A stretch of 64,000 bases of DNA from Anaeromyxobacter dehalogenans 2CP-1 (lineage in GTDB: Bacteria; Myxococcota; Myxococcia; Myxococcales; Anaeromyxobacteraceae), in contig NC_011891.1 of the NCBI RefSeq assembly GCF_000022145.1, positions 1,562,001-1,626,000 on the forward strand, in the 5' to 3' direction. Below the pieces are notes generated by a model, which saw nothing but the letters and a program-made list of their open reading frames with translations, was not told where the DNA came from and did not search any database. The position numbers and the translations under genes were made by a program. Below, piece after piece: positions 44,735 to 54,022 of this stretch. The number at the start of each line of letters is the position of its first letter. Within the stretch, counting starts at the first letter, position 1.

Positions 44735-45430
44735 TCAGCCGGCGCGCCGCAGCGACAGGAAGTACTGGTACGGCAGGAACGCGTGCTCCTCTGCCAGCTC
44801 CAGCCCGGCCTGGTGCGCCGCGGCGAGGAAGTCCTCGCGCGACACCTTGTGGTCCGGCGGCGGGCCGACCGGGAGCTCGCCCGGCTGGAAGTCCACGTTC
44901 ACCAGCCGTCCCCCGGGCTTGAGGCGCGAGGCGAGCCGGCGCAGGTCGGCGGCGCCGTCGTGGAAGTGGTGGAACGTGTTGACGACGAGGATCGCGTCGC
45001 ACGGCTCCGGCGGCAGGGCCGGCGCGCCGTCGGTGGAGAGGAGCGGGTGCACGTTGTCGACGCCGGCGTCGCGGGCCCGCTCGCGCAGCAGCGCGATCAT
45101 CCGCGGCTCGACGTCGATGGCGTACACGCGCCCGCGCGGCCCCACCGCGCGCGCCATGCGCAGCGAGAAGTAGCCGGGGCCGGCGCCCGCGTCGCACGCC
45201 ACGCCGCCGTCCGGCAGCCGCAGCGCCTCCACCACCGCATCCGGCTTCTGCCACGCGGCGCGGTCCGCGCCCTCGAGCTTGGCGAGGTACGCGGCGAGAT
45301 CCTCCGGGTTCCCGTGCCGGTCCCGGCCCGGCGCGTGATCGCCGTGGCCCTGCCCGTGCCGGTGCCCGCCCGCGCCGTGCGCTCCGTGCCCGTGTCCGCC
45401 GCCGTCGCCGTGGTGTCCGTGTCCGCTCAT
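44735..45430 (-). CDS. SAM-dependent methyltransferase with His-rich N-terminus
   Basis: A 231-residue class I methyltransferase. The SAM-binding motif is ACDAGAGPGYFSLRMARAVG with a following YAIDVEPRMI acidic position; motif IV is AILVVNTFHHFHD. Residues 2-40 are a remarkable His/Gly-rich stretch (about twelve histidines, with repeated GHGH and GHRHGQGHGDH), suggesting metal (Ni, Zn, Cu) binding or storage. The substrate is unknown; UbiE- and ArsM-like small-molecule methyltransferases share the motifs. Starts 102 bp from and divergent to queD. Confidence 0.75.
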   Translation of the reverse strand: MSGHGHHGDGGGHGHGAHGAGGHRHGQGHGDHAPGRDRHGNPEDLAAYLAKLEGADRAAWQKPDAVVEALRLPDGGVACDAGAGPGYFSLRMARAVGPRGRVYAIDVEPRMIALLRERARDAGVDNVHPLLSTDGAPALPPEPCDAILVVNTFHHFHDGAADLRRLASRLKPGGRLVNVDFQPGELPVGPPPDHKVSREDFLAAAHQAGLELAEEHAFLPYQYFLSLRRAG

Positions 45431-45516
45431 GGTCGCTGGGAGCCCTTTCCCGGCCGGGCGGTTCACCCCCCGGCGCGTCCGGCCCGAACCGGGGTGCACG
45501 CCGGCCGGTGGCCGGG

Positions 45517-45522
45517 TATATT
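45517..45522 (+). promoter_or_regulatory. -10 element abutting queD start
   Basis: TATATT, five of six bases matching the consensus, 9 nt before the ATG at 45532; TGCACG upstream is a weak -35 at 16 bp spacing. Confidence 0.5.
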
Positions 45523-45531
45523 GCCGCGCGC

Positions 45532-45924
45532 ATGGGCAGTCCCGTCTACGAGATCTCCAAGGACTTCGTCTTCAGCGCCGCGCACCAGATCCGCTTCCAC
45601 GGCGGCAAGTGCGAGCGGCTGCACGGCCACAACTGGCGCGTCCGGGTGCACGCGCGCGCCTCGACGCTGAACCGCATCGGGATGGTGATCGACTTCGCCG
45701 ACCTGCAGCGGCTGGTCGCCGAGGTCGGGTCCCGCTTCGATCACCAGAACGTCAACGAGGTGGCTCCGTTCGACCAGGAGAACACCACCGCCGAGCTCCT
45801 CGCCCGGTTCTTCTACCAGGAGATGTCCCGGCGCCTCGCCGATCTGGAGGGAGGGCGCGTGACGGTGTCGCGCGTGGACGTCTGGGAGAACGAGGGCTCG
45901 CTGGCGGTCTACCGCGAGGAGTGA
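45532..45924 (+). CDS. queD: 6-carboxy-tetrahydropterin synthase-like (QueD/PTPS)
   Basis: A 130-residue PTPS-fold enzyme, probably converting 7,8-dihydroneopterin triphosphate to 6-carboxy-tetrahydropterin for queuosine. Zinc ligands His18 (FSAAHQIRF), His31 and His33 (LHGHNW), and the catalytic Cys27 (GGKCERLHGHN) are present; IDFADLQRLV and FDHQNVNE, plus a late Glu in WENEGSLAVY, complete the pattern. Length fits QueD rather than longer PTPS. Together with queA and tgt it points to an active queuosine pathway. Confidence 0.88.
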   Translation: MGSPVYEISKDFVFSAAHQIRFHGGKCERLHGHNWRVRVHARASTLNRIGMVIDFADLQRLVAEVGSRFDHQNVNEVAPFDQENTTAELLARFFYQEMSRRLADLEGGRVTVSRVDVWENEGSLAVYREE

Positions 45925-45956
45925 CGGCGGCGCCTTCGGGCGTCAGCCGCGCGCGG

Positions 45957-45962
45957 TAGGGT
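45957..45962 (+). promoter_or_regulatory. -10 element abutting addB start
   Basis: TAGGGT, identical to the ridA -10 element, 5 nt before the GTG at 45968. Confidence 0.4.
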
Positions 45963-45967
45963 CGGCC

Positions 45968-48900
45968 GTGCCCGTCCTCTGCCTGGTCCCCACGCCGCTC
46001 GCGGCGGCCCGTGCCGCACGCCGGCTGTGCGACGCGCAGGGCGGGCTCCTGTTCGGACCCTCGGTCTCCACGCTGGAGCGGCTGGTGCCGGGCATGCTCG
46101 CCGCCGCGGGCGACCGCCGCGCGGTGCTGCCGCCGCTCGCCGAGCGGTTGCTCGCGGCGGGGGCGGGGGCGGACGCGGGCGGTCCGTTCGCCGGGATGCA
46201 GGCCTCGAGCGGCCTCGCCGGCGCGCTCGCGGCGGCCATCGCGGAGCTCCGGCGCGCCGAGGTGACCGCGGCCGACGCGCGCGCCACCGCCGACGAGGGC
46301 GGCCTGCCCGGCGCGGCCGCGGCCCGGCTCCGCGCGCTCGCGGACGCGCTGGCCGCCTACGAGGCGCGGCTCGACGGCCTCGGGGCCCTCGATCGCGCCG
46401 GGGCGGCGCGCACCGCCGCGGGGGCTGCCGCGCGCGGGGCCGCCTCGGCCGAGACCGCCGGCCTCGACCTGCTCCTGCTCGACGGCCACGTCGCGCTCGC
46501 CCCGGCGGAGTGGGACCTGTTCGCCGCGCTCATGGCGCGCGCCCGGCGGACCCGCGTCCACCTGCCGTACTTCCCGGAGCGGCCCGACCTGTGCGCGCCC
46601 GCGGAGCCGCTGCTCCGGCGGCTCGAGGCGCTGCACGAGGTGGCCGCCCGCCGCGACGTGGAGGTGGTCCTCCCGCACGTGGACGGCGCCGATCGCGCCG
46701 TGCGGCCCTCGGCGCTGCTGGCCGCGTTCGCCGGCGGGCCGGGGGCCGGGCGGGCCGCCGGGCCGGAGGGCCAGGTGCTGGCGCTCCCGGGCGCGGGCGA
46801 GGCGGGGGAGGCCGAGGCCGTCGCGGAGGCGGTGGAGCGGCTCCTCGCGAGCGGGCTCGCGCCGGAGGACGTGGCGGTGGTCTCGCCGGCGCCGCGCCGG
46901 GCCGGTCCCGCGCTCGCGCGCGCGCTCGCCGCGCGCGGCCTCCCCTTCGCCTCCGGGCGCGGCCCGGCGCTCGCCGAGGTGCCGCTGGCGCGCTGGGTCC
47001 GCGAGGCGCTCGCGGCGGCCGGGGACCTGGGTCGCGCGGCCGCCGAGCGGCTGCTCGCGAGCGGCTGGCTCGCGGCGCCCGGCGGCGGCGCGGTCGGGCC
47101 GGTCCTGGACCGCGCCGGCGCGCTCGACGGCCGGGGATCGCCGGGGGCGGCGCTGCGGCGCCGGCTGGCGGCGCTCGGGGGCGCCGCCGGTCGCGAGCGC
47201 GCCGCGGTGGCGCGCGCCGCCGGGGCGGTCGAGGCGCTGGAGGCCGCGATCCGCCCGCTCGCGTCCCCCGGCACGGCCCGCGCCCACGCCGCGCGGCTGT
47301 CCGCGTTCCTCGACGCGTCCGGCGTCCGGCGGCGCGCCGCGCGCGGCCCGCGCGCCGAGGTAGCGCGCGATCTGGCCGCGCTCGCCGGCCTGGAGGAGGC
47401 GGCGGAGGCGGTGGTGCGCGCGTCCGCGCTGCTCGGCGAGGCCGGCGCGGCGCTGGCGCCGGCGGCGTTCCTGGAGCGCCTCGGGCTGGCCGTCGACCAG
47501 GCCGCGCTGCCGCCCGGCCCGGAGGCGGCGGCCGGCGCCGTCGAGCTGTCCGGCCTGGACGAGGCGCCCGGCCTGTCGGCCCGGGCGGTCGTGGTCACCG
47601 GCGCCCGCCACGGCGCCTTCCCCGCCGCACCGCCGCCCGAGCCGCTCCTGCGCGATCCCGAGCGGCTGGCGCTGAACCGCCGGCTGCGCCGCGCCGCCCT
47701 CCCGCCCACCGGCGCGCGGCGCGCCGAGGCGACCTACCGCGCCTTCGCGGCGCTCGCGGCGGGCCGCGAGGCGGTCGCGATCACCTGGGCGGCCCCCGGC
47801 CCGGGCGGCGACGGCGGTCCGGTCGCGCCGCTCGCGGCCGAGGCGCTGGTCGCCGCCGGCGCGGAGGTCGCCGGCGCGGCGGTCGCGCCGGAGCCGCCGC
47901 TCTCTCGGGCGCGCACGGTCCGCGCGGCGCTGCGGGCCGCGGCGCGCGCCGGGGACGCCGGCGCGGCGGCGCTGGCCGGCACCGTGCTCGCGCCGCGCGC
48001 GGCGGACGCGCTCCGGCGCGGCGCCATCGAGTCGGCCCGGCGCGACGCGGTGCTGGCGCGGCGGCCGGCGCCGTTCGCGGGGCAGGTGGAGGCGCCCGCG
48101 CTCGCCGCGCTCGCGGCCGCGCTCCCGGAGGAGTGGGCGCCCACGCGGCTCGAGGGCTTCGCGCGCTGCCCGTTCCGCGGCTTCCTGGCCCAGGTGCTGC
48201 GGCTCCCGGACCGCGCCGCCGCCGACCTCGACATCGACCCGCGCGACGAGGGCAGCCTGCTGCACGCGGTGCTGGAGCGCTTCGTGCGCGGCCGGATGGA
48301 GCGGCGCGCCTGGCCGCCCGACGGCGGCGAGGCCGACCTGGCGGAGATGCGGGCCGCGGCGGCCGAGGCGTTCGCGCGGTTCGAGCGCGAGGGGCGGACT
48401 GGCGATCCCGCCGCCTGGGCGGCGCGGCGCGAGGCGGTGCTGGCGCGGCTCGATCGCGTGGTGCGCGCCGAGGCGCGCGACCACGGCGGCCTCGCGCCCG
48501 CGGCGGTGGAGCTGCGCTTCGGCCGCGGCGGCCTGCTGCCGGCGCTGGAGCTGGCGTGGGACGGCGAGCGGGTCCGGCTGGAGGGGCGGGTGGACCGGAT
48601 CGACGCCGGCCCGGGGCGCCTGCTGGTCGTCGACTACAAGAACGCGCGGAACGGCGACGCGTACGCGGACGGGCTCGACCCGGAGGCGTTCGGCGACGCG
48701 GCGTTCCAGATCCCCGCCTACCTGATGGCGGCGGCGCGCGCGTTCCCGGGGCGGCCGCGGCTGGAGGCCACCTACGCGCTGCTCCGCCGCGCCGAGCGGC
48801 TGGAGCCGGTCGCGCTCGACGCGGACGCCCCGCTGATCGCGGCCCAGCCCGCGCCGCCACCGCCGGGCGGGCCGGAGGCGCCGCGCCCGTTCGCGGCGGC

Positions 48901-49057
48901 GGTGGTGGAGCGGGTCCGGCAGATCCGGGCCGGCGCGTTCGCCATCGCCTCGCGCGGCTGCGATGGCTGCCCGTTCGGCGCCGTCTGCCGGTTCCAGGGC
49001 ACCGCCGCGCTGGCGGAGCGGGTCGGCGGGGCCGCGGGGAAGGGCGCGTCGCCGTGA
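45968..49057 (+). CDS. addB: AddB-like helicase-nuclease subunit
   Basis: A 1029-residue protein with the AddB layout: an N-terminal helicase-like region without a Walker A lysine motif, and a C-terminal PD-(D/E)xK (RecB-type) nuclease: GSLLHAVLERFV, LEGRVDRIDAGPGRLLVVDYKNAR and FQIPAYLMAAA. Cysteines in FARCPFRGFL (about 734) and CDGCPFGAVC (about 998-1007) match the four that bind the AddB iron-sulfur cluster. With AddA it resects double-strand breaks to load RecA. The GTG start lies 5 nt after a -10-like hexamer. Coupled to addA by GTGA. Confidence 0.85.
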   Translation: MPVLCLVPTPLAAARAARRLCDAQGGLLFGPSVSTLERLVPGMLAAAGDRRAVLPPLAERLLAAGAGADAGGPFAGMQASSGLAGALAAAIAELRRAEVTAADARATADEGGLPGAAAARLRALADALAAYEARLDGLGALDRAGAARTAAGAAARGAASAETAGLDLLLLDGHVALAPAEWDLFAALMARARRTRVHLPYFPERPDLCAPAEPLLRRLEALHEVAARRDVEVVLPHVDGADRAVRPSALLAAFAGGPGAGRAAGPEGQVLALPGAGEAGEAEAVAEAVERLLASGLAPEDVAVVSPAPRRAGPALARALAARGLPFASGRGPALAEVPLARWVREALAAAGDLGRAAAERLLASGWLAAPGGGAVGPVLDRAGALDGRGSPGAALRRRLAALGGAAGRERAAVARAAGAVEALEAAIRPLASPGTARAHAARLSAFLDASGVRRRAARGPRAEVARDLAALAGLEEAAEAVVRASALLGEAGAALAPAAFLERLGLAVDQAALPPGPEAAAGAVELSGLDEAPGLSARAVVVTGARHGAFPAAPPPEPLLRDPERLALNRRLRRAALPPTGARRAEATYRAFAALAAGREAVAITWAAPGPGGDGGPVAPLAAEALVAAGAEVAGAAVAPEPPLSRARTVRAALRAAARAGDAGAAALAGTVLAPRAADALRRGAIESARRDAVLARRPAPFAGQVEAPALAALAAALPEEWAPTRLEGFARCPFRGFLAQVLRLPDRAAADLDIDPRDEGSLLHAVLERFVRGRMERRAWPPDGGEADLAEMRAAAAEAFARFEREGRTGDPAAWAARREAVLARLDRVVRAEARDHGGLAPAAVELRFGRGGLLPALELAWDGERVRLEGRVDRIDAGPGRLLVVDYKNARNGDAYADGLDPEAFGDAAFQIPAYLMAAARAFPGRPRLEATYALLRRAERLEPVALDADAPLIAAQPAPPPPGGPEAPRPFAAAVVERVRQIRAGAFAIASRGCDGCPFGAVCRFQGTAALAERVGGAAGKGASP

Positions 49058-52000
49058 GCGGCAAGGTGACGTTCGGCCCGGCCGCGCAGGCGCTGTTCCG
49101 CCTGGAGGCGGCGACGGCGGTCTCGGCCGGCGCCGGCTCGGGCAAGACCACCGCGCTGGTGGAGCTGTGCGTGCGGCTCCTGGAGGGCTCCGCGCTGGGC
49201 TCGCCCTGCGAGCCGCGCGCGCTCGCCGCCATCACCTTCACCGAGAAGGCGGCCGAGGAGCTGGAGGAGCGGCTCCGCGCGGCGGTGACGGCGCGCGCGC
49301 GCGCGGCGCGCGAGGCCGACCCGGGGTCGCCGGAGGCGCGCGCCTGGCTGGAGCGGCTGCACGCCCTCGACGCGATGGCGGTGGGAACCATCCACGGCTT
49401 CTGCGGCCGCCTGCTGCGCGAGCACGCCCCCGAGGCCGGGCTCGACCCGGAGGCGGCGGTGCTCGACGAGGACCGCGCGTCGGCGTGGATCGGCGCGTCG
49501 GCGCAGGCCGCGGTGGTGGCGGCGCTGGACGCCGGCCGCCCCGCGGCGCGGGCGCTCGCCGCCGGGCTCGGCGCGGCGCGCGGCGGCCTCCCGGCGCTGG
49601 TGGGCGGGCTCCTGCGCGAGCGCGCCACCCGCGGCGACGGCGGGCCGCTCGCGCTCGCCCCCGCCGACGAGCCGGCCGCGCTCGCCGCGCGCGCGCGGCT
49701 CGATGACGCCGCGCGTGCGCTGCTCGGCGCCCGGGCCGAGGCCTCGACCGCCGGGGCGCGGGCGCTGGTCGAGGCGGTGGGGCGCGCGCGCGAGGCGCTC
49801 CGGCCCGGCGACCTCGACGGCGCGCTCTGCGCGGACGCGCTGGCGCGGCTCGGCGGCCTCGCCGAGGCGCTGCGCGGCAGGCGCGTCCTCAAGGCGGACG
49901 GCCCGGCGCTGCGCGAGGCGCGGGAGGCGCTCGCGGCCGCGTGGGAGGCGCTGGAGCCGCTCGCGGCGGGCGTGCTGGCCGCGCCGCAGCAGGCCGAGCT
50001 GGCGCGGCTGGTGGAGGACGCGGAGGCGCGCTACGCCGCGCGCAAGGCCTCGGCGCGGGCGGTGGACTTCGACGACCTCCTGCTCCGCGCGCGCGACCTG
50101 CTCCGCGCGGACCCCGGGGTCCGGGCCGAGCTGCGCGGGCGGCTGCGCGCGCTGCTCGTGGACGAGTACCAGGACGTGAACCCGGTGCAGCAGGAGGTGT
50201 TCGAGCTCGTGGCCGGGCCGGACGGCGGGCCCGCCGGGCCGGTGCTGGTCGCCGTGGGCGACCTCAAGCAGTCCATCTACCGGTTCCGCGGCGCCGACGT
50301 GGCGGTGTTCGCGCGCCTCATCCGCCGCCTCGGCGCGGGGCAGGGGCGGGTGCTGCACCTCTCCGAGAACCACCGCTCCGCGCCGGCGGTGCTCGAGCTC
50401 GTGAACGAGGTCTCCGCCCGCGCGTTCCGCCCGCCGCCCGGCGAGCCGCCGCGCGACGACGAGCTCGCGTTCGGCGAGCACGACCGGCTGGTGGCCACCC
50501 GCCCCGAGGCGCTCCGGCCCGCGTGCGAGGTGCTGGAGGACGGCGCGGAGGGGAACGCCGCCGAGCGGCGCGAGCGCGAGGCCGAGGCCATCGCGGCGCG
50601 CATCCGGGCGCTCGTGTCCGGCGCCGCCGGGGTCGAGGTGCGGGAGCGCGACGGCGTCACCGCGCGGCGCCCGCGCTTCGGCGACGTCGCCATCCTGTTC
50701 CGGCGGCTCACGCAGATCGCGCCGTACGAGCGGGCGCTGCGCGCCGCCGGCATCCCGTATCGGCTGGCGCGCGGCGGCGGCTTTTACCAGGCGCCGGAGG
50801 TGCGGGATCTCGGCGAGCTGCTGGCGGCCCTCGCCGACCCGTCCGACGCGGTGGCCTGGGCGGCGCTGCTCCGGTCGCCGGCGTGCGCGGTGTCCGACGG
50901 GTCGCTGCTCCTGCTCGCCCGCGCCGGGCTCGGCCGGCTGCCCTGGCTCGCGCCGGCGGAGCTGGCCGCCGAGGTCGATCGCGCCGCCGCGGGCGCCCAG
51001 CCCGGCGCGGGCGTGGTCGCGGCCGGGCCGGGCGCGGGCCCGCCCGCAGCCGTCGCGCCGCGTGCGATCCCCGCGGACGAGTGGGCCCGCCTGCTCCGGC
51101 TGCTCGCCGCCTATCGCACGCTCCACGCGCTCCGCGACCGGGTGCCGGTCGGCGAGCTGCTCTCGCGCGCCGTGGAGGCGCTGGACCTCGACGCCGCGCT
51201 GCTCGCCGGCCCCGACGGCGAGCGCCGCGCCGTGAACCTCGAGAAGGCGCTCGCGCTCGCCGCGCGCTTCGGCGAGGACGGGGGTACGCCCGCCGAGCTG
51301 GCCGCGCACCTCCGGGCCCAGGCGGCGCGGCCGCCGCGCGAGCCCGAGGCCGAGCTGGAGGCCGCCGACGCGGTGTCGCTCCTGTCGGTGCACCAGGCGA
51401 AGGGGCTCGAGTGGCCGGTCGCGTTCGTGCCCGACCTGGGCGCGCGGGCCCGCGCCGACCTGCGGCGCGCGCTGCTCGATCGCGAGGGCAGGCTGTGCGT
51501 GGCGCTCTTCGACCCCGCCCGCGAGGCGTTCGTCGAGACCGCGGCGCTCGCCCGCGCGCGCGACGACGACCGGCGCTCCGCCGCCGCCGAGTCGCGGCGG
51601 CTGCTGTACGTGGCGCTCACCCGCGCCCGCGACCTGCTGGTGCTCTCCGGCGAGGGCTCCGGTGCGGAGACCTGGCGCGGGCTGGTGGAGGCCGGGCTGG
51701 CCGAGCGGCCCGACCTCGCCCGACGGATCCCCGTGGCCGAGGACGCCGCCGCCGCAGCCCACGCGCCGCCCGCGCCCGCGCCCGCCGCCGCATCGACCAC
51801 GGAGCCCCTCGCCCCGCCCCCGCTCGCGCCCCCTGCGCCGCCCGCCGCCACGCGCGCCGCCGTCACCGAGCTCGCCGAGTACGCCCGCTGCCCGCGCCGC
51901 CACCTGCTCGGGCGCGTGCTCGGGATCCCCGAGCCGCGCGGCGCCCCCGGCGTCCCGCCCGGCGACGACCCCGGCCGCGCCACCGCCCGCGGCACGCTCG

Positions 52001-52641
52001 CGCACGCCATGCTGGCCGAGACCGATCTCGGCGCGCCGCCGCTCGAGCGCCGGGCCCAGCTCGCCGCCGCCGCCGCGCGGCGCGGTTACGACCCCGCCAG
52101 CCCCGGCGTGCGGCGGATCCTGCTCGAGGTGGCGCGGTTCGCCGAGGCGCCCGGCGGGCGCGAGCTCGCGCTCGCCGCGCGCGAGGGCCGGCTCCTGCGC
52201 GAGGTCCCGTTCCTGCTCCGCCTCGGCCCCGGCGACGGCGCGCCCGCGGTGTACCTCGTCGGCGCGCTCGACGCGCTGGTGCAGGAGCGGCGCGGCGGCG
52301 GGCTCACCGTGGTGGACTACAAGTACGCGACCCCGAGGGCCGGCGCCGCGGAGCGCTACCGGCTCCAGCTGCTCGCCTACGTGCTCGCCGCCGCCCGCGC
52401 CCACCCCGGCGCGCGCGTCCGCGCCCGGCTCCAGTTCCTGCGCGGCGACCACCGCGCCGTGGACGTGACCCCCAGCGCCCGGGAGCTGGAGCGCTTCGAG
52501 CAGGACGCGCCGCGCCTCGCCGCCGAGGCGCGCAAGGGCGCCGAGCCTTCCCCCGCCGAGCTCGGCCGCGACGAGGCCCGCTGCCGCGCCGAGGGCTGCG
52601 GTTACGTCCCGCGCTGCTTCCCGAGGCGGCACGGGGATTGA
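49054..52641 (+). CDS. addA: AddA-like UvrD helicase-nuclease subunit
   Basis: A 1195-residue superfamily 1 helicase with a nuclease domain. Motif I is SAGAGSGKTT (Lys31); motif Ia ITFTEKAAEELEERL; motif II DEYQDVNPVQQ; motif III VGDLKQSIYRFRGAD; motif V LLSVHQAKGLEWPVAFV; motif VI LLYVALTRARDLLVLSG. The C-terminal RecB-like nuclease has GALDAL and LTVVDYKY with the following QLLAYVLA. A Pro/Ala-rich linker (about 905-930) separates helicase and nuclease. A four-base overlap with addB indicates one operon. The motifs also fit AdnAB-type enzymes; the single-motor AddA plus helicase-dead partner favours AddAB. Confidence 0.9.
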   Translation: MSGKVTFGPAAQALFRLEAATAVSAGAGSGKTTALVELCVRLLEGSALGSPCEPRALAAITFTEKAAEELEERLRAAVTARARAAREADPGSPEARAWLERLHALDAMAVGTIHGFCGRLLREHAPEAGLDPEAAVLDEDRASAWIGASAQAAVVAALDAGRPAARALAAGLGAARGGLPALVGGLLRERATRGDGGPLALAPADEPAALAARARLDDAARALLGARAEASTAGARALVEAVGRAREALRPGDLDGALCADALARLGGLAEALRGRRVLKADGPALREAREALAAAWEALEPLAAGVLAAPQQAELARLVEDAEARYAARKASARAVDFDDLLLRARDLLRADPGVRAELRGRLRALLVDEYQDVNPVQQEVFELVAGPDGGPAGPVLVAVGDLKQSIYRFRGADVAVFARLIRRLGAGQGRVLHLSENHRSAPAVLELVNEVSARAFRPPPGEPPRDDELAFGEHDRLVATRPEALRPACEVLEDGAEGNAAERREREAEAIAARIRALVSGAAGVEVRERDGVTARRPRFGDVAILFRRLTQIAPYERALRAAGIPYRLARGGGFYQAPEVRDLGELLAALADPSDAVAWAALLRSPACAVSDGSLLLLARAGLGRLPWLAPAELAAEVDRAAAGAQPGAGVVAAGPGAGPPAAVAPRAIPADEWARLLRLLAAYRTLHALRDRVPVGELLSRAVEALDLDAALLAGPDGERRAVNLEKALALAARFGEDGGTPAELAAHLRAQAARPPREPEAELEAADAVSLLSVHQAKGLEWPVAFVPDLGARARADLRRALLDREGRLCVALFDPAREAFVETAALARARDDDRRSAAAESRRLLYVALTRARDLLVLSGEGSGAETWRGLVEAGLAERPDLARRIPVAEDAAAAAHAPPAPAPAAASTTEPLAPPPLAPPAPPAATRAAVTELAEYARCPRRHLLGRVLGIPEPRGAPGVPPGDDPGRATARGTLAHAMLAETDLGAPPLERRAQLAAAAARRGYDPASPGVRRILLEVARFAEAPGGRELALAAREGRLLREVPFLLRLGPGDGAPAVYLVGALDALVQERRGGGLTVVDYKYATPRAGAAERYRLQLLAYVLAAARAHPGARVRARLQFLRGDHRAVDVTPSARELERFEQDAPRLAAEARKGAEPSPAELGRDEARCRAEGCGYVPRCFPRRHGD

Positions 52642-52716
52642 GCGAACGTTCACCCCGTGCCCGTGCCCGTGCCGGTGCCCGAACGCTCGGCGCGAGCGCC
52701 GCCGTGCCCCCCGCCG

Positions 52717-52976
52717 CGACGTCCCCGCGCGTACGCGTCGATGAGCGCATCGCCCAGCACCCGCCGCGCCAGAAGCTCGACGCCGAACGCGACGCGCTGT
52801 CCCACGCCATGCCGGGCGCCACCCGCGAGAACGTGCTCGAGGCCGCGCTCGACCAGTTCCTTGCCGAGCGCGCGCGGCGGAAGGGGCTCACGGCGAAGCC
52901 GCAGAAGCCCCTCCGGCCTTCCGGGTCGGCGCACATCCCTGCGCACGTGCGCCGCGACGTCTGGGAGCGCGACGAG
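52717..52976 (+). pseudogene. HNH endonuclease gene, 3' fragment
   Basis: An open frame encoding KLDAERDALSHAMPGATRE, NVLEAALDQFLAERARRKG and AHIPAHVRRDVWERDE. This matches the segment just before the HNH motif in a family of HNH endonuclease-like proteins common in myxobacterial genomes (recognised from memory). The frame loses similarity immediately after WERDE, where GGRCxW would be expected, so the HNH motif itself is gone. It follows addA by 75 bp. No start or ribosome site of its own. Fragment only. Confidence 0.55.
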
Positions 52977-53029
52977 GCTCCCCCCGAGCGGCATCGCCAC
53001 GACCCGCGGGCTCGATCCGGCCGGGCGGA

Positions 53030-53380
53030 GGCGGTTCGGGCGCCCGAAATAGAACCGGCGCCGCAGCGCTCGACGCCATCGACGGCGCGGCGACCGCCCG
53101 GATCGGCACGATGACCTCGCGACGCGGCGGATTCTCGACGGGCCGGATCGAGGCCGCCACCGCCGCCGCGTCCCGGCTCGACAGCCCGAAGAACCGCGGC
53201 AGGATCTCGGCGCAGTTCTCGGTGGTCACCACCTTCGACAGCTCGCAGACGAGAGGCCCGGGCCCTGTACAGCCCGCGCCGGTCGAACTCCGCCAGCGCG
53301 ACCAGGAACTCCGCCATGGCGTGGCGCTCAGAGCGGAGGAGGGCAACCAGACGGTTCGTGAACTCGAGCGCGGTGTCCAT
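53030..53380 (-). pseudogene. HNH endonuclease gene, 5' and central fragments
   Basis: The N-terminus is intact in one frame from the ATG at 53380 (MDTALEFTNRLVALLRSER, then HAMAEFLVALAEFDRRGLY). After about 38 codons it shifts to another frame with LVCELSKVVTTENCAEILPRFFG and LSSRDAAAVAASIRPVENPP. The intervening family segment of several dozen residues is missing, so a deletion with a frameshift broke the gene. The 3' fragment of apparently the same family lies nearby in the opposite orientation (52717-52976), implying an inversion or two separate wrecks. Confidence 0.55.
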
Positions 53381-53533
53381 GGAGGAAGCATCGCACGCGA
53401 ATTTCGCCGACCCCTCGTCGCCGAACACCGCTCAGCGCCGATACGCGCGCCCCCGCCGCCGACCGCTCGCCGCCCGTCGGTGCCGCACGCATGACGCGCA
53501 GCAACCGTCCCGCCCCACTCCGCCCCGCCCGCC

Positions 53534-53833
53534 CTACGGATGCCTCGTCGGATTCGCCCCCGTCTCCACCGCTTCCTTCCCGAGATCCTCCCGGTGCCGC
53601 ACGTCCGTCCGGTGCATCCCGAAGCGCGCGCTCCCCTCGCCGAACTCCCGGAGCACGTCCGATGGGCTCGTGTACGTCCGGTCGGGCAGCGACCGGAGGA
53701 AGTTGATGGCGTCCGCCGGCGCGCCGGCCTCGGCCGCCGCGGACGACAGCTCGTCGCGCGTGATCGGGTACTCGACCTCGGACAGGATCGCCGAGGGGCT
53801 CCGCTCCGGACGCTCTCCCACTCCACGGGCCAT
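53534..53833 (-). CDS. DUF2795-domain small protein
   Basis: A 99-residue protein. The central part (ILSEVEYPITRDELSSAAAEAGAPADAINFLRSLPDRTYTSPSDVLREFG) matches the DUF2795 pattern. The conserved segment is about 50 residues, with a variable tail (GKEAVETGANPTRHP). An AAGGAAGG ribosome site precedes the ATG. The function of the domain is unknown; it is found in many myxobacteria and actinobacteria. Divergent from the aldolase gene. Confidence 0.7.
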   Translation of the reverse strand: MARGVGERPERSPSAILSEVEYPITRDELSSAAAEAGAPADAINFLRSLPDRTYTSPSDVLREFGEGSARFGMHRTDVRHREDLGKEAVETGANPTRHP

Positions 53834-53922
53834 TGGTGCCTTCCTTTCGGGTGGACCACGGAAACCTGCGCAGCCCGCGGCGCGACGGCGAGGCGCGGCC
53901 CGGCGGCCGCCGGCTTTTCCCC

Positions 53923-53952
53923 TTGCCTCGTTCGGGCGCGGGTCCGTAGATT
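53923..53952 (+). promoter_or_regulatory. Promoter of the class I aldolase gene
   Basis: TTGCCT (53923-53928), an 18-bp spacer and TAGATT (53947-53952). A leader of about 63 nt ends in GGAGAGAGAG before the ATG. Confidence 0.55.
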
Positions 53953-54022
53953 GCGGGCGGAAATCATTCAGGCACCGCCCCCGAGCCACCGACACCGCCA
54001 ACCGAAATCGCTGGAGAGAGAG

